DNA of 64,000 nt, taken from positions 1 through 64,000 of the forward strand of contig JAPXMY010000007.1 in NCBI GenBank assembly GCA_033808805.1, in the 5' to 3' direction. A program made the translations under genes and the position numbers. The notes under the pieces are model-generated. The model did not search any database. It was not told the origin of the DNA and was given only the letters and a program-made list of their open reading frames with translations. Positions 27,866 through 36,491 of this stretch are shown in pieces. Origin of the DNA: UBA1783 sp033808805 (GTDB lineage Bacteria > Bacillota_I > Bacilli_A > Erysipelotrichales > Erysipelotrichaceae). The first letter of the stretch is position 1, and each line of letters starts with the position of its first letter.

Positions 27866-27989
27866 ATAAACACCTCACCGCTACTAATTATACAATAAAA
27901 TTCTACTGAATGTGTAAAATACTTACTATTTAACCAATAATGTTATATAATTATCTTGCTTTAAAAAATGACATTTTTTGAAATATCTG

Positions 27990-28019
27990 TTGACTTATAA
28001 CCTGTCAATATGTTAAATT
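27990..28019 (+). promoter_or_regulatory. tRNA operon promoter
   Basis: TTGACT (27990-27995) is followed 17-18 nt later by TTAAAT/TAAATT, about 20 nt before the first tRNA gene. Confidence 0.6.
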
Positions 28020-28038
28020 ATATAGGCACGAAAGCTAT

Positions 28039-28114
28039 GGAGGTTTAGCTCAGTCGGGAGAGCACCTGCCTTACAAGCAGGGGGTCAGCGGTTCAAGCCC
28101 GTTAACCTCCACCA
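28039..28114 (+). tRNA. tRNA-Val (TAC)
   Basis: 76-nt cloverleaf with acceptor GGAGGTT/AACCTCC. The anticodon loop CTTACAA lies between CCTGC and GCAGG, and the T-arm shows GTTCAAG. CCA is encoded. First of six tandem tRNA genes. Confidence 0.95.
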
Positions 28115-28116
28115 TT

Positions 28117-28192
28117 GCCGGATTAGCTCAACTGGTAGAGCAACTGATTTGTAATCAGTAGGTTGTGGGTTCAAGTCCTATATCCGGCACCA
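28117..28192 (+). tRNA. tRNA-Thr (TGT)
   Basis: 76-nt cloverleaf, acceptor GCCGGAT/ATCCGGC, anticodon loop TTTGTAA flanked by ACTGA and TCAGT, CCA encoded. It starts 2 nt after tRNA-Val. Confidence 0.95.
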
Positions 28193-28210
28193 TTTTTTTG
28201 AAAGATATCT

Positions 28211-28295
28211 GGGAGGGTAGCGAAGTGGCTAAACGCGGCAGACTGTAAATCTGTTCCCTCTGGGTTCGGCAGTTCGAATCTGCCTCCTCCCACCA
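28211..28295 (+). tRNA. tRNA-Tyr (GTA)
   Basis: 85-nt class II tRNA with a long variable arm (CCCTCTGGGTTCGGC region). Acceptor GGGAGGG/TCCTCCC with one G-T pair, anticodon GTA in CTGTAAA, CCA encoded. Confidence 0.95.
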
Positions 28296-28312
28296 TCTTT
28301 TTTTAAAATGAT

Positions 28313-28388
28313 TGGGATGTAGCCAAGTGGTAAGGCACCAGACTTTGACTCTGGCATTTCGATGGTTCGAATCCATCCATTCCAGCCA
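28313..28388 (+). tRNA. tRNA-Gln (TTG)
   Basis: 76-nt cloverleaf, acceptor TGGGATG/CATTCCA, anticodon loop CTTTGAC between CCAGA and TCTGG, discriminator G, CCA encoded. Confidence 0.95.
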
Positions 28389-28390
28389 TT

Positions 28391-28466
28391 GACCCGTTAG
28401 CTCAGTCGGTAGAGCATCTGACTTTTAATCAGGGGGTCGGGCGTTCGAATCGCCCACGGGTCACCA
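28391..28466 (+). tRNA. tRNA-Lys (TTT)
   Basis: 76-nt cloverleaf, acceptor GACCCGT/ACGGGTC, anticodon loop CTTTTAA, CCA encoded. It starts 2 nt after tRNA-Gln. Confidence 0.95.
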
Positions 28467-28477
28467 TTTTAAAACCC

Positions 28478-28551
28478 GCGGATGTAGTTCAATGGTAGAA
28501 CTCCAGCCTTCCAAGCTGACTACGGGGGTTCGATTCCCCTCATCCGCTCCA
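28478..28551 (+). tRNA. tRNA-Gly (TCC)
   Basis: 74-nt cloverleaf, acceptor GCGGATG/CATCCGC, anticodon loop CTTCCAA, CCA encoded. Last of the cluster; a terminator follows within 10 nt. Confidence 0.95.
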
Positions 28552-28559
28552 TGAAAACA

Positions 28560-28587
28560 AACGAACTGCAGCAGTTCGTTTTTTTTA
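28560..28587 (+). terminator. Terminator of the tRNA operon
   Basis: Stem ACGAACTG/CAGTTCGT with a 3-nt loop and a run of eight T. Confidence 0.92.
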
Positions 28588-28640
28588 TTTTAAACCAATC
28601 TTTTATATCATCTATCAAAACAATTAAAAATATGTTCTGT

Positions 28641-30269
28641 TTATCCAGTTTTTTTAAGTCCGATACTAACCTTATATAGAATAGGAGTTAAATAATCTTT
28701 TTCATTTTCTAATAATTCACTTATCTTTACAATATGACACTTTGGCTTGTTCTTTATATCATGTAAATAATAAATGTGGTATTTTTCATCCTTTTTTAAA
28801 CATTCCAGTTCATTATCTGTTATATAAAAATCCATATTATAATTACTTCCACTAAAAGTTTTTACCTCTATGTGCATTTCACTACCATCTAAATCGTAAG
28901 ATATAATGTCATATCCAATTGCATCATTATCGCAGATAGCAACCTTTTTTGCCAGTTCAATCAACCCTGCTTCAATCAGCTTATCTCTTTCATATTCCAA
29001 TATTGCTTTTTCCCCTCTATTACCAATATCTTTTTTATTCCTGTTTATTTTTTCATAATCTGTTTCTCTAGAGCGATAAACCTGTCCTTTTTTCCTGGCA
29101 GTTCTTATAAAATAATCATAATCAACTATTTCGATTTTAGAATCAATTTTCCCGGCAACAGTATTCTGTATTTTTAATTCCTGTGCAAAAGTTTTATATA
29201 AGAAATTTACAAAATAATATATTTTCTTATCTTTAAAATATTTATTGTTCTCTTTGTATTGTTGCAATAAACTTTTTTTGGCTTCGATAGTAGTTATTTT
29301 ACTCGTATCATATTCAATGTCCAAAGCATTCAAAAACTTATCAATATCCTCTTCAATAAAAATACATATATATTTGTCTGGATAATAAGTCGATAATATT
29401 TTACCTCTGAATATATCCGCTATTTTACAATTATTTATTTTATCGTAATCATCATTTTCAGCGCTTTTCAATAGATTATAAATTTCTTTTTTAACATTGT
29501 TGAATGCTTCATCCAAACTTGTTCCAAATTTTTTTGTATACCCATAACTGCTTTCCTTTTTACTGTACCATACTCCAAATTTGCTTACCCTTGCTCCACG
29601 CATTTCACCTAATTTAATCATTCCAGTTTCAATTAAATAGCAAAAAGAATCTTTTCCCTTTTCTTCTATTCCCGCTTTTCCAATTACATAGTCATCGATA
29701 TTCATTTTCAGTATCTTGTCAACATCAAATTTTTTAACAAATTCTTCTCTTACAGCTAATTCATTTTCAATGCTTTTGATAAATTCATCATATGAATTCT
29801 CTTTAATAAATCGCTTGATTTTAGCACCTATACTTTCATCTTGCCTTTTGGCTAAATTATATTTCTCTGCTAAAGCCTCAACCAATTCCTCTCTTAACTT
29901 CCAGGTAAAGATATTATTATTTAATTCAGCAACGGTTTCAAAAGGTATGTTCCACATCCTTCTTTCTCCATTAGTTTTTTTCTGCTCTTTTAAATTTAGC
30001 AACTTTATTATTCTATCTCCAAATACAGCTACATTTTTGTTAAGTGTTGAAACATTAGTGTTTAGATCTCTAGCTATAACTTCTCCATTAGAAGTAAAGT
30101 TTTTGCAATCATAAAGATAAAACAGAATATCCAACATCAGATTATTTTCCTGTTTTTCATTATCAAGAACTTTTAACCAGTCACTTTTACTTTTTACTCT
30201 TTTTTTATTTTCCAATTCATAGTAGTCAGTCTTGATTGAACTATTCTTATTTTGTATATTATTTCGCAT
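28641..30269 (-). CDS. DUF3883 protein with predicted PD-(D/E)xK nuclease domain
   Basis: A 542-residue protein. The C-terminal part (about 420-530) is a DUF3883 domain: GNRGEKAILEYERDKL, then YDIISYDLDGSEMHIEVKTFSG, where D...ExK fits a restriction-endonuclease-like PD-(D/E)xK core. The N-terminal 40-130 residues look like a winged helix (FTSNGEVIARDLNTNVSTLNK). The middle is charged and contains a region resembling restriction-enzyme accessory domains. DUF3883 is common in phage-defence proteins, so a defence role is inferred. It sits alone next to the tRNA cluster, a usual entry site for acquired DNA, and is richer in Lys/Asn/Ile than its neighbours. No integrase or att repeat was found. 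Confidence 0.7.
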   Translation of the reverse strand: MRNNIQNKNSSIKTDYYELENKKRVKSKSDWLKVLDNEKQENNLMLDILFYLYDCKNFTSNGEVIARDLNTNVSTLNKNVAVFGDRIIKLLNLKEQKKTNGERRMWNIPFETVAELNNNIFTWKLREELVEALAEKYNLAKRQDESIGAKIKRFIKENSYDEFIKSIENELAVREEFVKKFDVDKILKMNIDDYVIGKAGIEEKGKDSFCYLIETGMIKLGEMRGARVSKFGVWYSKKESSYGYTKKFGTSLDEAFNNVKKEIYNLLKSAENDDYDKINNCKIADIFRGKILSTYYPDKYICIFIEEDIDKFLNALDIEYDTSKITTIEAKKSLLQQYKENNKYFKDKKIYYFVNFLYKTFAQELKIQNTVAGKIDSKIEIVDYDYFIRTARKKGQVYRSRETDYEKINRNKKDIGNRGEKAILEYERDKLIEAGLIELAKKVAICDNDAIGYDIISYDLDGSEMHIEVKTFSGSNYNMDFYITDNELECLKKDEKYHIYYLHDIKNKPKCHIVKISELLENEKDYLTPILYKVSIGLKKTG

Positions 30270-30400
30270 CTTTTTATCACCTCTTGATATTATTCTAACA
30301 TAAGCGGTGGTCTGTTACTGCTTTCCATAAAAGACAGCCAAACTCATAGATAAAATTTTTATAAGAATTTGTTAATGATTTAAAAGATTTATGATTATCA

Positions 30401-30429
30401 TTGACTTTACAATACAAACAAGATAAAAT
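30401..30429 (+). promoter_or_regulatory. ZIP transporter promoter
   Basis: TTGACT (30401-30406), 17-nt spacer, TAAAAT (30424-30429). The short palindrome TGATTATCA (30392-30400) touches the -35. Confidence 0.8.
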
Positions 30430-30435
30430 ACATTC

Positions 30436-30463
30436 TATCAAGTTAGTCTTAACTAACTTGATA
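30436..30463 (+). promoter_or_regulatory. 28-bp palindromic operator over the ZIP start site
   Basis: Two perfect 12-nt arms, TATCAAGTTAGT and ACTAACTTGATA, surround CTTA. The palindrome begins at about the transcription start predicted from the promoter. The GTTAG/CTAAC core recalls operators of DtxR/MntR metal-dependent repressors, which suits a metal transporter gene. It could also fold as a hairpin in the leader RNA. Confidence 0.7.
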
Positions 30464-30499
30464 CAAAATAAAAGAACATTTAGAAACGGAGAGATTTTT

Positions 30500-31255
30500 A
30501 TGAATTTAAGAATAGCTGCTCAATTAATATTACCCGGACTGGCAACAGGTCTTGGAGCGATACCCATATTTTTTGCCAAAGATATATCTAAAAAAGCCAT
30601 CAATATACTCTTAGGCTTTGCTGCTGGAGTTATGCTGGCGGCAACATTTTTCTCCTTGCTTGTTCCAAGCATTGAGATGGGTCATGGTGGTATAAGAGGA
30701 ATTTTAGTAACCTCTGTCGGCATATTTGCTGGTTGTGTAGTATTAGATCTTATAGACAGGTTTATGCCACATGAGCATCTGATTACCCATGATGTTGAAG
30801 GAAAAAATACTGCAAGACTTAGAAAAATATGGTTATTTATCATTGCCATAACTATCCATAACTTCCCAGAAGGTCTGGCTACTGGTGTTGCTACTTTGCC
30901 TGATAATCCAGGAAATGGATTAGCTATTGCTATCGCTATCGCTTTACAGAATATGCCAGAAGGATTAGCTGTGGCTGTAGCCCTTAAAAAGGAAAACTAC
31001 TCTAATAATTTTGCCTTCATAATCGCTTTAATTACTGGTCTTTTTGAACCATTGGGAGCTTTCATTGGATATTATCTGGTTCATATCTCTACTGCAATTT
31101 TACCTTTTACTTTAGCATTTACTGCTGGAGCAATGCTTTTTGTCATCAGTGATGAGATAATTCCCGAAACACATAGCGAAGGCAATCAAAGAGGGGCAAC
31201 CTATGGCTTGATTATAGGTTTTATAGTAATGATGGCACTTGATTATCTATTATAA
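30500..31255 (+). CDS. ZIP-family metal transporter (ZupT/GufA-like)
   Basis: A 251-residue protein with eight predicted helices. Metal-site motifs in helices IV and V are clear: TIHNFPEGLATGV (near 118) and ALQNMPEGLAVAVAL (near 150). A histidine-containing loop (PHEHLITHD) lies near residue 90. It would import Zn2+, Mn2+ or Fe2+ into the cytoplasm. The ATG at 30500 has GGAGAG; the longer frame from 30401 would begin inside the promoter. The palindrome just upstream suggests metal-dependent repression. Confidence 0.92.
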   Translation: MNLRIAAQLILPGLATGLGAIPIFFAKDISKKAINILLGFAAGVMLAATFFSLLVPSIEMGHGGIRGILVTSVGIFAGCVVLDLIDRFMPHEHLITHDVEGKNTARLRKIWLFIIAITIHNFPEGLATGVATLPDNPGNGLAIAIAIALQNMPEGLAVAVALKKENYSNNFAFIIALITGLFEPLGAFIGYYLVHISTAILPFTLAFTAGAMLFVISDEIIPETHSEGNQRGATYGLIIGFIVMMALDYLL

Positions 31256-31283
31256 AAGTTATCATTAAACACCTATCGAGAAC

Positions 31284-31309
31284 AGACTTTCAAGAGTCTT
31301 TTCTTTTGG
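31284..31309 (+). terminator. Terminator of the ZIP gene
   Basis: Stem AGACT/AGTCT with a 6-nt loop is followed by TTTCTTTT. It is short but well placed, 29 nt after the stop. Confidence 0.6.
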
Positions 31310-31379
31310 TATAAACTTGAACGAAATCAGCTTGTAAAGTAAAATAAAGATACTATAAGACTAAATAAGGAGGAACTAT

Positions 31380-31817
31380 ATGAATTATTCTGAACTTGTA
31401 AAACTGGCTTTAGAAGCTAGAGAAATGGCTTATGCTCCATATTCACATTGGAAAGTTGGTGCAGCTCTGCTTACCTCTAGCGGCGATGTATATAAAGGTT
31501 GTAATGTGGAAAATGGTGGTTTAACTGCTACCAGCTGTGCTGAAAGAACAGCATTTTTCAAAGCTGTCTCTGAAGGAGTTTATGACTTTAAGGCGATTGC
31601 CATTGTCGGTGGCAATGATAAAGAAGGTGTTGTGGGATATTGTTATCCATGCGGCGTCTGTAGACAGGTAATGAGCGAATTCTGTCATCCTGATGATTTT
31701 ATAATTGTAGTAGGAAAAAGTGAAACCGAATACAAGGTTCACACTTTGAGAGAATTAATGCCAGAAGCTGTTTTTGTGGCTGCCAACGAAGGAGAAGGCT
31801 TTAGAGCCTTAGATTAG
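31380..31817 (+). CDS. cdd: Cytidine deaminase
   Basis: A 145-residue tetrameric-type cytidine deaminase that converts cytidine and deoxycytidine to uridine and deoxyuridine. The zinc and catalytic residues are C-A-E near 52-54 (SCAERTAFFKA) and PCGVCRQ near 87. The nucleoside-binding GCNVENGG segment is intact. The ribosome site AAGGAGG is strong. groEL begins 5 nt after its stop, so the two share a transcript. A possible promoter (TTGTAA, 16 nt, TATAAG) lies about 30-60 nt upstream of the ATG. Confidence 0.95.
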   Translation: MNYSELVKLALEAREMAYAPYSHWKVGAALLTSSGDVYKGCNVENGGLTATSCAERTAFFKAVSEGVYDFKAIAIVGGNDKEGVVGYCYPCGVCRQVMSEFCHPDDFIIVVGKSETEYKVHTLRELMPEAVFVAANEGEGFRALD

Positions 31818-31822
31818 ATATT

Positions 31823-33418
31823 ATGGCAAAAGAAGTTAAATATTCCAAAGATGTCAGAGAAAGTTTACTGAAAGGTGTTGACATCTTGGCTGATACTGTA
31901 AAAGTAACATTAGGACCAAAGGGAAGAAATGTAGTTTTAGACAGACAGTTTGGCTCACCTTTAATTACCAATGATGGAGTTACGATTGCCAAGGAAATAG
32001 AATTAGCTGATAAGTTTGCCAATATGGGAGCTAAACTTATCTATGAAGTAGCCAGTAAAACCAATGATGCAGCTGGTGATGGTACAACTACAGCAGCAGT
32101 ATTAGCTCAGGCAATCATTCATAATGGTATTGCATGTGTAGAAAATGGAGCTAATCCAGTTTTCTTGAAGGAAGGAATGGAAAAAGCCTGTAAATTGATA
32201 TCAGATAAACTGTTGGAAAAATCCAGAGATGTCTCCAGCTCCAAAGATATTGCCCAGGTAGCTTCAATTTCCGCTTCCAGTGAAGAAATTGGTGATATTA
32301 TATCCAAAGCCATGCAGAAGGTTGGTAATGATGGAGTTATCACAGTTGATGAGTCAAAAGGCTTTGAAACAGAACTGGAAATTGTAGAAGGTTTAGAATT
32401 TGAACGCGGATACATGTCACCATATATGGTTACTGTTCAGGATAAATGTGAATTTGAAAATCCCTATATACTGATAACAGACCACAAAATCACCAGTTTA
32501 CCAGATCTTCTTCCGACTTTGGAACATATTATGCAGGTTAATAGAAGCCTCTTAATCATTGCTGATGATATCGATAATGATGTTCTGACTGCTTTGGTTG
32601 TTAATAAACTCAGAGGTATCTTTAATATCGTTGCCGTCAAGGCTCCTGGATATGGAGATAATCAAAAAGCAATGCTGGAAGATATCGCAATTTTAACTGG
32701 CGGAAAATTCATCTCTAAAGGTTTAAATATGAACATAAAAGATATGAGCACTGATGATTTAGGAACTGCTGATAAAATCATTGTCAAAAAGGAAAGCACT
32801 ACTATCATTGATGGAAACGGGAATCAGGATTTAATAGCAAATAGAAAAAAGGAAATTAAAAACCTGATTGAAGATGCCAGCTATGAATTTGACAAAAAGA
32901 GATTATCTGAAAGATTATCAAAACTTACCAACGGTGTAGCAATCATAAAAGTAGGGGCTCCAACAGAAGCAGAAATGAAAGAAAAGAAATTGCGCATTGA
33001 AGATGCTTTAAATGCTACCAAGGCTGCTGTTGCTGAAGGTATTTTAATAGGTGGAGGAGCGGCTTTTGCTGAAATATATAAAGAATACAAAAACACTTTA
33101 AAAAGTGATTTAGAAGATGTACAAAAAGGTATCGACTGTATCTTTGATGCAATTCTTGTACCTTTATATCAAATAGCTGAAAATGCCGGTTATGATGGCA
33201 ATCAGATTATTAAAAAGCATTTAGAAGTAAAGGAAAATGTAGGTTTTAATGCTAAAACAGGAAAATGGGTTGATATGTTTGAAGAAGGCATAGTTGATCC
33301 AACTAAAGTGGCTAGATTTGCAATTACCAATGCTACCAGTATTGCTGCTTTATTTATTACAACTGAAGCTGGCATTGTGACAAAGGATGATTCTTCAATT
33401 TATACTGACGAACATTAA
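31823..33418 (+). CDS. groEL: Chaperonin GroEL (divergent)
   Basis: A 531-residue 60-kDa chaperonin. ATP-site motifs VTLGPKGRNVVLD, NDAAGDGTTTAAVLA and DALNATKAAVAEGILIGGGAA are intact, including the catalytic aspartate of the last. The protein ends in KDDSSIYTDEH and lacks the Gly-Gly-Met tail normal in GroEL. Some usually fixed positions differ (ENGANPVFLKEGMEKA). There is no ribosome site at the ATG; the only purine-rich sequence is about 30 nt upstream in cdd, before a small AAGGCT/AGCCTT hairpin, so translation is probably coupled to cdd. The groES gene is 22 kb away and no CIRCE repeat is seen. Confidence 0.92.
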   Translation: MAKEVKYSKDVRESLLKGVDILADTVKVTLGPKGRNVVLDRQFGSPLITNDGVTIAKEIELADKFANMGAKLIYEVASKTNDAAGDGTTTAAVLAQAIIHNGIACVENGANPVFLKEGMEKACKLISDKLLEKSRDVSSSKDIAQVASISASSEEIGDIISKAMQKVGNDGVITVDESKGFETELEIVEGLEFERGYMSPYMVTVQDKCEFENPYILITDHKITSLPDLLPTLEHIMQVNRSLLIIADDIDNDVLTALVVNKLRGIFNIVAVKAPGYGDNQKAMLEDIAILTGGKFISKGLNMNIKDMSTDDLGTADKIIVKKESTTIIDGNGNQDLIANRKKEIKNLIEDASYEFDKKRLSERLSKLTNGVAIIKVGAPTEAEMKEKKLRIEDALNATKAAVAEGILIGGGAAFAEIYKEYKNTLKSDLEDVQKGIDCIFDAILVPLYQIAENAGYDGNQIIKKHLEVKENVGFNAKTGKWVDMFEEGIVDPTKVARFAITNATSIAALFITTEAGIVTKDDSSIYTDEH

Positions 33419-33465
33419 ATAACATATGACCTATCTTTTAGTAAAATAATTACTTTTGTATTTAA

Positions 33466-33499
33466 GAAAAAGGAGATTTTTGAAAATCCCCTTTTTTAA
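33466..33499. terminator. Bidirectional terminator between groEL and the KDGP aldolase gene
   Basis: AAAAAGGAGATTTT pairs with AAAATCCCCTTTTT with one mismatch. T runs exist in both directions, serving the convergent transcripts. Confidence 0.8.
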
Positions 33500-33534
33500 T
33501 ACTTTCTTACAACTACCACATTTAATTGTATTTT

Positions 33535-34272
33535 TTATCCTACAACTCTTTTAATGATTTCGTATAGTTTCTTTACATCTTCAATTTTTGTCAGCTTTGT
33601 TTCTTTATCGACAATCGATGAATAAACATGCGGAATGATTTTTTTAACTCCAGCATCATTGATTATTCTAAGAATTTCCTCAAAGTTATTTAAATCAATT
33701 CCGCCAGTAGGTTCTAAAGCAAAATCATTTTCAGCACACGCTTTTGCGACATATGCCAGCTCTTCTTTACACGCTAAACCTTTCATAGGGAAAAATTTTA
33801 TTGAGTTTCCTCCCATTTCTTTAACCATATCTATGGCAGTTTCTACTGGGACTATGGCATCTTTTTTAGAATAAGAACTTAATTCTCCAGTATTTATTTT
33901 TACGTATCCTACTTTACCTGTAGGAGAAACTAAAGAATTTATAAACGAAAAATCGTTATCAACACATGCTCTGGTATAGCCAACTGCAGAAAATACCTGA
34001 TTAATATGTTTAGGTTGAACAACTTTAGAAACATCAGCCACTTTCTTCCAGTTGGCAGGATTTCCCTGACCAAGACCAATAGAAATATTATTATCTGTGA
34101 CTGCCTTATACTTCAATATATCTTCTACAGCTTCTTCCAAAGAATTATAATCAGCAGTTAAAAGCCCCAGAGCAACATTGCCATCCATGATTTCATTTAT
34201 TTCTTTGGCATTTTCCAGGGACTGAGTCAGTGCATTCAAGCAAACCTTATCTTTATAAAAATTAATTTTCAT
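33535..34272 (-). CDS. DgaF-like KDGP aldolase
   Basis: A 245-residue TIM-barrel aldolase of the family named after Enterococcus EF_0839, whose Salmonella member DgaF splits 2-keto-3-deoxy-6-phosphogluconate to pyruvate and glyceraldehyde 3-phosphate. Visible blocks are ISIGLGQGNP, GYVKINTGELSS, NSIKFFPMKGL (probable Schiff-base lysine) and LEPTGGIDL. The ATG at 34272 has AGGTGG; the upstream GTG overlaps that site. It overlaps the DgaE-like gene by 11 nt, so the two steps are coupled. Confidence 0.82.
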   Translation of the reverse strand: MKINFYKDKVCLNALTQSLENAKEINEIMDGNVALGLLTADYNSLEEAVEDILKYKAVTDNNISIGLGQGNPANWKKVADVSKVVQPKHINQVFSAVGYTRACVDNDFSFINSLVSPTGKVGYVKINTGELSSYSKKDAIVPVETAIDMVKEMGGNSIKFFPMKGLACKEELAYVAKACAENDFALEPTGGIDLNNFEEILRIINDAGVKKIIPHVYSSIVDKETKLTKIEDVKKLYEIIKRVVG

Positions 34273-35389
34273 TCTTACCACCTACCTTTAATACTGTTTC
34301 ATATATCAGGTCTAAATCCTGTTTTGAAGTTAATGGTCTTGGATCAAATGATAAATTACCTAAATTAACCTCGTGTTCTCTACAATAAATACCAGGATTT
34401 CCCGATTTTAATTTCTCATTTAAATCAAACCCACTAATTCCAAATGTTTTTTCATCCACATGCAACTTACATCTATAAATTTCTCTTCCAGCTTCATCTT
34501 GAGCAATGACAGCACTTAATCCTTCTACTTTGTTAAATTTATCAACTAATTCCTGCAAATCATCCACTGAAACTATTGTTTTTTTAACTTCATAATATTC
34601 CTCAATTGAAGCTACCAATCCAAAAATATTTTCCTTACCTATTTTCATAGATCTTCCAATACCATAATACTGTTTTCTAAGATTGCTTGAATGCTCTTTA
34701 TTTCTACATAATACAAAACCAGAAGAAGGACCACAAAGTGCTTTAGCACCTGAATAAACTACAAAATCTGCGCCTTGTTGATAATAGGTTTTAAAATCTT
34801 CTTCCGCTGCAGCATCTATTATTAAAGGAATCTGATGTTTTTTTGACAGTTCAACCATTTCTTTAATGCTGACCATATTCTTTTGTACTGCATGATGACT
34901 TTTTACATAGAACAAAGCAATTGTATTTTCATTTATATATGATTCTACATCCAGCTTTGTAACCTTATTGGCATTTCCTGCTTCAACTACTTTTCCACCA
35001 CCAAGCTCAATCATCGTATGAACAGGTACTCCATAATCAACACTATGACCTTTAGGGATTATAACTTCCCTTTTTTTAATATCATCTTTCTCAATATGAA
35101 GATTTTCAATCAACCTGTGATTAGAACCACATACCAGTCCTGCAATGGTAAATACAATGCCTGAAGAAGCACAAGATGTCACAACAGCATCCTCAGCTTC
35201 CAGCATTTCTGCAATATAGTTGCCTGCTTTTACATATAGCTCATCCATATCGAAATAATTGTTTGAGCCATACAGAATAGCCTCTTGAACATATTCTGAT
35301 TGAGTAGAAACTCCCAGTTTAGTCATTCTACCTGAAGCATTGACAATCTTTCTTAATTGCGACTGTAAATCAGTTTTCATATTTGACAT
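34262..35389 (-). CDS. DgaE-like PLP lyase (SelA-related)
   Basis: A 375-residue fold-type I PLP enzyme related to selenocysteine synthase SelA and to D-glucosaminate-6-phosphate ammonia lyase DgaE. The PLP lysine is in FVVYSGAKALCGPSSGF near residue 215, and the aldimine-site aspartate is in IPLIIDAAAEED. With the DgaF-like aldolase it would turn an amino-sugar acid phosphate into KDGP and then pyruvate plus GAP, releasing ammonia. The start at 35389 is chosen because GGAG and AAGG lie just upstream; the ATG at 35380 is possible. Confidence 0.8.
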   Translation of the reverse strand: MSNMKTDLQSQLRKIVNASGRMTKLGVSTQSEYVQEAILYGSNNYFDMDELYVKAGNYIAEMLEAEDAVVTSCASSGIVFTIAGLVCGSNHRLIENLHIEKDDIKKREVIIPKGHSVDYGVPVHTMIELGGGKVVEAGNANKVTKLDVESYINENTIALFYVKSHHAVQKNMVSIKEMVELSKKHQIPLIIDAAAEEDFKTYYQQGADFVVYSGAKALCGPSSGFVLCRNKEHSSNLRKQYYGIGRSMKIGKENIFGLVASIEEYYEVKKTIVSVDDLQELVDKFNKVEGLSAVIAQDEAGREIYRCKLHVDEKTFGISGFDLNEKLKSGNPGIYCREHEVNLGNLSFDPRPLTSKQDLDLIYETVLKVGGKNEN

Positions 35390-36488
35390 CACACCTTTCT
35401 CCATTAACATAGACATCAACCACTTTTACAACTGAATCAACATTAATTTTCATTCCAACACTATCTTCTAATTCTTTTTCTTCGTTATCCAGTTTAAAAA
35501 CAGTTAAATGTGCCTTGCCCCCTGATTTAATTTTACCAAATTCCTGTAATTTTAATAGTCTGGCAGGTTTATTTGTTACCAGGGAAATAACTTCATTTAA
35601 ATCATATCCTGAATTTAAAAACTTATTCACTACATTAGCTAAACTGTAGACAGGCCCATTGAGATTATATTTGTGCAGATCAGAAGATATTGAATCAGGA
35701 TAAAAACCATCTTGTTTGGCAAGTAAAGAAACAAGATATGAAAATGATTCCTGTCCATGACCGACATCAAACTTAACTTCTTCTAATCTTTTATTTTTTA
35801 CATAAACTTTTACTTTTTTATTTTCATCTAAAATTCCACCTGGCTTACCATGATAACAATGTGTCAGGATATCCCCTTTGGATAAATTACTTAAAACTTC
35901 TTCAAGTCTAGGAGGAAAATTACCAACATGAACCATTATTGGTTTTCCAGTTTTTTCTTTTACAATTTTTGCTTTTTCAAAAGGAGTAACGGTATCTTTT
36001 CCCATAACGCTTGCTGAAGCCCTTACCTTGATTCCTACAACAAAATCATTATATTCATTTATTTTATCAATTGTTTTCTCTATGTTTACATTTGACTTAT
36101 CTTTTAATTCATGCCTGTCTCTTAATCCTGTCGAGGCAATATTGATCCAGGATTTAACTATTGTCTTCTTATTTTTAACTAAATTATAGAAGTCATCAAT
36201 TGTAGCCTCACCACTTGATCCAGCATCACACAATAGCACCACACCAGAGTTAACGCCTATTCTATCAGCATCAACACTGATATCCGTTACACCTTCGTAA
36301 ATATGTGTATGAATGTCAATCCAGCCAGGGGAAACATATTCGTGATTATATTTGATAATTTCTATATTTTTTAAATCAATTTCTTCTTTTATATCTATGA
36401 TTGTATCCTTTTCTATTAAAATATCTACCTTATGTAGATTTAGTGGATGAGAATCATCCACTAAAACTAAATTTTTTAATAATTTCAT
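35370..36488 (-). CDS. Amidohydrolase/deacetylase-family metalloenzyme
   Basis: A 372-residue amidohydrolase of the EF_0837 type. Metal ligands are visible: HTH in WIDIHTHIYEG near residue 58, a probable carboxylated lysine in VVGIKVRASAS, histidines in IMVHVGNFPP and ILTHCYHG, and an aspartate in SSDLHKYN. It could remove an acyl group from, or open a ring of, the compound imported by this operon. There is no ribosome site of note; it starts 3 nt after the DUF4310 stop, so coupling is likely. Confidence 0.82.
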   Translation of the reverse strand: MKLLKNLVLVDDSHPLNLHKVDILIEKDTIIDIKEEIDLKNIEIIKYNHEYVSPGWIDIHTHIYEGVTDISVDADRIGVNSGVVLLCDAGSSGEATIDDFYNLVKNKKTIVKSWINIASTGLRDRHELKDKSNVNIEKTIDKINEYNDFVVGIKVRASASVMGKDTVTPFEKAKIVKEKTGKPIMVHVGNFPPRLEEVLSNLSKGDILTHCYHGKPGGILDENKKVKVYVKNKRLEEVKFDVGHGQESFSYLVSLLAKQDGFYPDSISSDLHKYNLNGPVYSLANVVNKFLNSGYDLNEVISLVTNKPARLLKLQEFGKIKSGGKAHLTVFKLDNEEKELEDSVGMKINVDSVVKVVDVYVNGERCDVKYEN

Positions 36489-36491
36489 ACT

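Noticed and set aside
28155..28376. A 73-residue minus-strand frame across tRNA-Thr, tRNA-Tyr and tRNA-Gln
   Set aside because: It is antisense to well-formed tRNA genes; such frames are regular annotation artefacts and have no ribosome site.
28552..30500. An integrated element with att sites at tRNA-Gly
   Set aside because: No copy of the tRNA 3' end was seen downstream and there is no integrase gene, so the DUF3883 gene cannot be shown to be on an integrated element.
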